From Climacium dendroides (Eukaryota > Streptophyta > Bryopsida > Hypnales > Climaciaceae), in NCBI GenBank assembly GCA_950106755.1, contig OX467087.1, positions 9,924,047 through 9,988,046 of the forward strand: DNA of 64,000 nt, in the 5' to 3' direction. The notes below the pieces were generated by a model. That model did not search any database, was not told the origin of the DNA, and saw only the letters and a program-made list of their open reading frames with translations. Below, piece after piece: positions 58,560 to 64,000 of the stretch (its first letter is position 1; the number at the start of each line of letters is the position of its first letter). Made by a program: the position numbers and the translations under genes.

Positions 58560-58890
58560 GAAGGCATTGGATCACCCACTCCACAAGGGAAATGACTGTG
58601 AGGAAATGGCTGACCGCGCGGCCATTATATAGGCCGATCGCGTACGACTTGGGGCAGACGCATCCGACGGCACCCGAGCGGACGCCCAGATCGTGCGGTT
58701 CAAGACCGTCCGCCCCTCAATCGCAGGGTCACCGACGACAAGTGGACAAGAAAGCGGACGCCGAAAGGCGAACGGATGCACCGGCAGTCGGGCGGATGTA
58801 AGGGCGCGCGAACAGACGGATGTACCGACGGTCAGGCAGTCAAGAGGGCGGAAGGTTGAGTGATCGGGCGGGCAAATTTAAGTTTTCCAC
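58560..58890 (-). promoter_or_regulatory. GC-rich island with TATA box upstream of the hAT-like relic
   Basis: On the minus strand CCTATATAATGG (TATATA at 58626-58631) lies about 280 bp before the relic's ATG. A 200-bp block full of GCGGACG, CATCCGCCCG and CGTCCGC words lies upstream of it. The organisation (GC-rich repeat island, TATA, minus-strand transposon gene) mirrors 55060-55355 with the kinase-like relic. Confidence 0.45.
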
Positions 58891-58972
58891 ATTTCGAAAT
58901 TTCTAAGGTTTAGGTTCAAGGTTGGATGCTTCATATGCCTTTCATGATCTCTTGAAGTGGTACTAAGGTACT

Positions 58973-59153
58973 TTAATCCTTAAAAGCACAAGGCACTAGA
59001 TTTTGGTGTTTTGAAAATTTTGAAATTACATAAAATACAACAAAATTTCTATTTGTAGTGGTTTATATTTTTGGAGAACCGTTTTTTAAATTTAGTGTTC
59101 AAAATAAAAAATTTCAAATAGTTCAAAACAAGCCTTGAGCATTTAGAGTTAAG
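58973..59153. mobile_element. Short TTAA element, deletion derivative of subfamily C
   Basis: Ends TTAA-TCCTTAAAAGCACAAGGC and GCCTTGAGCATTTAGAG-TTAA. The subterminal sequence ATTTTGGTGTTTTGAAAATT matches the 1035-1688 element (AATTTGGTGCTGAAAAT). At 181 bp it is an internal-deletion form. Confidence 0.65.
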
Positions 59154-60156
59154 ATATATCTTTGAAAAAGTGAATGGGCTCTAAAATCGCCCACCTTCAT
59201 GAAATTCATGCACACATTGTTTTCTTGTTGAAATAATGAAATCAATAATCTATACATTGTTTACATTTTTGAAGGTGGTTGGTTCGAGAACACAAGGGCC
59301 TTTCAACTTTAAAATTCTTTAATCAATTATTTGTAGCTATCAATAATATAAAATAGGGTAGCCTACACTCAAAATTGGTAAATTCAATTGCCTTTGAAGG
59401 AAACATGAAGGACTAATATTTTTATGAATTTCATCTTTTCACCTCCATGAAATTCAATTCCAGGTCCTTTGGTCTTTCATGATGACTTGTATCATCATGT
59501 TGTTAATAGATGGAAATATTACAATAGTTGGCAAAGAACCACTTGTATTGTTAGTTGTTTGATACTTTCATTTTGTAACCCTTCTATATGTTTGGCTATT
59601 TTCTCACCAAAAAAATTTAGTACTTGCCATTGCTTATACTATCCCTAAATTTTTAGAAATGTATTTTTCTTAAGAATATGTAACAAAGGCATCTTGTAAT
59701 ACATTGGTATGAGAAATTGGGAAGAAGTTTAAGAAATTTTTGCCATGTACAGTACTTGCATTCAATTCTAATGTCAGGTGGTCATTAGATATTAAATTCT
59801 TCTTCTATTGATTTCTATCTAGTAAATTTCCTACCCAATTAGGTAGTATTTGTGTCATAGCACTTGATCTGTAAGTCTGTATGAGAACTACTTGGTTGAG
59901 AAGAATAGTGCCAACGCTAATAAAATAATGAGAATGTCTTGTTGGGGCCATGTCAAGCACATTTTTTCTCTAATGAATCTAGAGATTATTGAAAAATAGT
60001 TGTTACTGATCTAATTAGGCTTCCTGTACAAAAATATTTCTCTACCAATTGAGCATGTATGTTAGCACCAACTGTGAATTCTTAGTAGATTGTGAATTTT
60101 TTTGGAATAAAACATGGGATGTTTTTGATTGCTTCGTGTTCAACTTTACTGGAAAT
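59154..60156. other. AT-rich spacer, no gene seen
   Basis: No supported gene or RNA; may be intron if the exons to the right belong to a larger gene. Confidence 0.4.
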
Positions 60157-60519
60157 AGGAAATGAAGCTGCAAGTGATGGAAGTTGAAATAGAAAAAGTT
60201 GACAAGTAGGCACAAGAATCTCGTTCTGAAGATTTACCATCTTGTCAAACTCGTGAAGGAAGCTACAATTTCTACTGCCGTGCACTCCTTTTTCTATAGT
60301 TCTTACAAAAAACATTCCGCATATTGGTTGGTATAATCAGTCTTCAAATAGAGTGTGGTAGGTACTAAAGTTCCCTTCTACTTTAGCTGCTATAGGTAGT
60401 AAATGTAGCAAGAGGAGATTGACCGCACGAGACATGATTTGGAGATAATTCAAGAACAACATGAGACTACAAAGGGGGAGCTGCTTGAAACCATTATGAG
60501 CCTAAGAAAGGCTAAACAA
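60157..60519 (+). CDS. Two candidate coiled-coil exons of an unidentified gene
   Basis: Candidate exon about 60157-60204 (GAAATAG acceptor, ACAA-GTAGGC donor) reads EMKLQVMEVEIEKVD. Candidate exon about 60409-60519 (AATGTAG acceptor, CAAG-GTATAT donor) reads QEEIDRTRHDLEIIQEQHET then TKGELLETIMSLRKAKQ. The second is strongly heptad-like, and an in-frame stop just before its acceptor supports a real boundary. A possible downstream piece at about 63562 (TTTCTAG acceptor; ALKTKHLDHIARQS-stop) fits its phase, which would place the LTR-like block inside an intron. The phase between the first two pieces does not fit, so an exon is missing or the gene is dead. Confidence 0.35.
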
Positions 60520-60573
60520 GGTATATAAAAATACTAGTATACTTGTGAGCTTCTTAGTTTTTCAAATTTTTGT

Positions 60574-62950
60574 CAATTTGTCTTTGTAATGTGAATAGAG
60601 ACAAGTTGTGAAGTTAAGTTTACATTAGAAGAATATTAAAGGCAAATTGTCATTTTGAATAGATATCAAGAGAGGCAACTAGTTGGGATAGCAAAGCAGA
60701 CAATTTGACTTTGTACCGCTTGAGTTCTAGTGTTCCTTTTGGACTTCCAGGCTTATAGATAGCAGTCTTTCTCTCTTATTTTCTCCTCCCCAGTTTCAAA
60801 GTTTTAGTGAGTCAAGTTGTCGTTGTTGAATTCTCTCCAGCTTTTGAATAAATAAATACAAATTGTCTTTTGAATATTTGTCAATTGTTCTTGTATAATT
60901 GTTGTATGTCTCCTGGTCCAGCGATTGGATCTAGTTGAAGATATTTTGAGTACCAGCGATTGGACTCATTGTTTGTTTCAGTGTTAATTGATTCCTTGTG
61001 ATTTGTCAAATTGTGTTACTGAAGTGTGTAACTAATTGATTGTGTGTGAATTCTTGACATATTGTATATCCAGCGATTGGATTCTGTTTTCTTTTGCAAT
61101 TTGTATAATTGTGTTTTCACTTATCCAGAGATTGGATTAGAGCTGTAAATCTATTATTTGTCTTGTGAAGTTCCAACGATTGGACTCATCAGTGTATGTG
61201 TCATATTATTATTATTTGTTGCAAACAAATTGTCTTTGTGATCCAGCGAGTGGATTTAGTACTGTGTCGGAATTTCCAAATTGTTATAAGCAAATTGACG
61301 GAGTTTTATTCTTGTATCTCAAAATGAATGAGTGACTATTGATTGAAGCGAGTTGTCTGAGTTCGTAAATGATTGTTTGAGGAATTCAAGTGTCTGTAAG
61401 TGGATCCGAGAAGGGAAACCGTTGAAGATTCAAATTGACGGATGTACCTGAATCTGGACGGATGCTGCAGAGAGAAGACCGCAAGACAAATTGTCGGGAG
61501 CCCAGCTGAGTACTGCAACTACAACAAAGAGGAGATTACCTAGTAAGTTCATTAAACTTCCAATTGCTATTTGTCAGTCAAGTCGATTAACGCAACAAAT
61601 TGTCGTTAGCATTTGTGTAGAACTGTAAATCAAATTATAACGAGTCGAGTTGTTAATCTATATTATAAAGTTATTGAATTGAGATAGTTTGAGATCTTTT
61701 GTTTGTCAAATTGAACCATTAGTTTGAACTGAGGCAAATTGACTTAAGCCATTGTGATGAATATAAAGAAGCCAATGAGTGGCATTGTTAGGCAAATTGT
61801 TGTGCACAAATGCATGCGTAGGAAACAAATTGTCTGAGCAAATACTAGACGCATCTATAAGTCGTCTTTTTGAAGTACTGAACCGAAGATCGGTTTTACC
61901 TATTGAATGTTGAAGACAATTTGTCATTGTTAATTCTATGGACCAACGGTGTTCTAAAATTAAATCATAAATTGATAAGAGTTGAGAACAGATTACAAAT
62001 TGTGTGATTTAATAGTTGTTACTTGCATTATATTGAGACTAATTGTCGTGTTTGAATTGTGTAAGCTGTGCGGTTCTATTGGAGGACAGTGAAGGACCAG
62101 TTGGCAGCGGACAAATTGTCAATTTATAACACAATGGAAATTTGAATGTCAACTTGTTTTGATTCTTGTGTTTGTGAATTTGTGTGACATGAATTCATTG
62201 TTTGCATGTGAGAAGAGAATTGCATAATTGTGAGCAATCGAGAATAAATCATTGTAATTTTTAAATTTTTAAATAATTTATTTCTAGAGTGAGAAATTTA
62301 TCAATTTGTCTTTTGATCTCCAACTTGTACTTTGAGAGTAATTAAACAAATTGCCAAAGGACCGAGTTTGAAGAATCAATGATGAACTAGTTATTAGTTC
62401 ATAGTAGTAAACAAATTGTAATGTGTGAAATATGCCTTGATTCAGTGACAAATGAGTCTGACAAATTGTCTTACTAAGTTAGCACCGAGATTGTGCAAGC
62501 TAGTTACTGTTTGAAAATAAATTAAGATTATTTGATAGTTGGGTGGACAAGTACAATTGGACTAATTTTATTGGGATAAGTCAATTAGCTAGGAAACAAA
62601 GTGAGAGAATAATACTGGAAGTGAGATCATGTGCCTTTGGCTGATGCATGAATTTGTGTGAATTGTGGTGTTGACAAATTGATTGAGATTGTGCAGAATA
62701 CAAAAGGAGATGCATTACACACTCATTCCCCTTGCATTAGATAGAGACAAATTGTTGTAGGACTGGGACCGGTTTGATACTCATATTAAATTAGTAATTA
62801 GGCTATTTAAATAGTGACTGCCCGACAAATTGTTTGAAATATCAAAATCACTATTAATTAAGGAATATGTGTACTATGTATATGTATGTTATAGTTGCAT
62901 TTGTCTAGGTCATGCATGACAAATTGACTACATTCCTGGACAAATTGTCT
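60574..62950. repeat. Region dense in GACAAATTGTC palindromes; LTR-like
   Basis: Exact GACAAATTGTC or its inverse occurs at 61485, 61915, 62110, 62460 and 62939, with some twenty near copies (for example 60858, 61595, 61825, 62824). A second motif, CCAGCGATTGGA, occurs at 60918, 60953 and 61070 with variants at 61125, 61172 and 61243. No coding region is seen. The same pair of motifs marks the LTR-like fragment at 28.1-28.7 kb, so this is probably the LTR or internal region of one retroelement family. Confidence 0.6.
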
Positions 62951-64000
62951 ATAAATGACCATAGTACACTAGGCAGGACTGTGACCGCATTCTGTGCGTC
63001 TATAGCATTATTTAATGGACTAACAACTAAATTATTCTAGTGGGTATAAGAGTGAATGTGTATTTCCTTGTTGTTGTGAAATATTGTCGTAAATCCCATT
63101 CTAATCTTGAAAACAAGTGACTCTAGTCACAATATGTTAGACTACTTGACTATTCCCCTAGATTTGAACCCCTATACTATAGTCCTGGGTGTTTTGCGAA
63201 GAAGCAAAAATCTAGACTACAATACTATTTTCTAGCGCTTCAACTTTTTTTACTAGTTGGCAGTGAACATGCTGAAGACATTTAGGAATTTGGAAAACTA
63301 TGTGCGCACCTTTTTGCATGTGCTAATGATGATAGCAGAGGATTATTTTTTGAACTCAATTGTATAGCGCATGGCTATGATTGCCAAACATAGTCCTCAT
63401 CCTTGGTTTTGTTTAAAATGCGAATCACCTGAAGGTACTATGTTATTATGAGCTTAAATTCTCCAAGTGAATGTCATATGTGTATAGTATGCTCCATTGA
63501 AAACATTCCTTTGTCATATGAATTGTTGACTAATAAGGTGGTTTGCTTTCAATATTTCTAGCTCTGAAGACTAAGCACTTGGATCATATTGCACGGCAAT
63601 CCTAGAAGAAGACATTAGTCCCTTCAACTAGGTGTATTAAATATTTGATTCCTAAAAATTGTTCAATTACAAGCAGAAGGGAAACATAAAATGATGTTCC
63701 TGGGGAAGTAGATCACAAAATAATGTCCTACATCCATCTTTAGAGAAAATTGCCTAGCTATGACCCCAATACACGCCATTGTATATATTGTTTGGTACGG
63801 CATTGGTAATTGAGCATTAATATTGCGATCAATTGCTAGTATCATTGTTGCTAAGTCTTCCTTATTCAGAAGCATTTATCTGTCCATAAGCATCATGTTT
63901 GCAATTGAATAATGTCTTGGTTTCTGACATTCATCGTCAAGCTGTGTAGGATGCGGATTTGATTATCTTAGTGTTGGCTACATGAATTCTAATTGTTTTA
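62951..64000. other. AT-rich end of window, no gene called
   Basis: Apart from the possible small exon near 63562 nothing is supported. The frame at 63663-63875 (minus) has no recognised content. Confidence 0.4.

Overview
This is nuclear DNA from a land plant. Two multi-exon genes with GT-AG introns encode close relatives of plant-specific or plant-conserved proteins: the nuclear exosome helicase HEN2 and the trans-Golgi TPR protein HLB1. There is also an intronless tRNA-Ala(UGC) with the G3:U70 identity pair. Coding exons are moderately GC-rich, while intergenic DNA is very AT-rich and full of small transposon relics. Short introns, AT-rich spacers and a gene that looks fungal-like would fit a bryophyte, but the sequence alone does not settle the lineage.

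Layout. 0-8.4 kb is AT-rich spacer with a hairpin CACTA MITE and two elements bounded by TTAA and CCCCTAAA-type ends. 8.4-17.9 kb is the HEN2 gene (17 coding exons, + strand; spliced CDS 3054 nt, 1017 aa). A tRNA-Ala gene follows at 18.0 kb. 18-36.7 kb is accessory DNA: more TTAA elements, a near-perfect 359-bp inverted repeat (24.06-24.42 kb), a foldback element with 8-bp target duplications (27.5 kb), a 3.5-kb non-autonomous CACTA element (30.48-33.97 kb) carrying a 38-bp palindromic array and a nested TTAA element, and some gene relics. 36.8-37.9 kb holds a two-exon gene (- strand) for a PD-(D/E)XK-nuclease-like protein. Next to it is a broken, tandemly duplicated ZF-homeodomain fragment. 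39.85-45.67 kb is HLB1 (14 coding exons, - strand; spliced CDS 2295 nt, 764 aa). 46.3-64 kb is again accessory: a NAM-associated/Myb-like transposon-protein relic, an eL19 pseudogene, a degraded protein-kinase-like gene, a foldback MITE, a degraded hAT-like gene, GC-rich islands and a region dense in GACAAATTGTC palindromes.

The two intact housekeeping genes have no evident functional link (nuclear RNA surveillance; endomembrane traffic and actin). The most notable system-level signal is a set of eight non-autonomous elements in four subfamilies. They begin TTAA-CCCC(T) and end (A)GGGG-TTAA, with no longer target duplication, which is the hallmark of piggyBac-type transposition and is rarely described in land plants. 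All exon boundaries were read by eye from splice sites and reading frame; both CDS totals are exact multiples of three.
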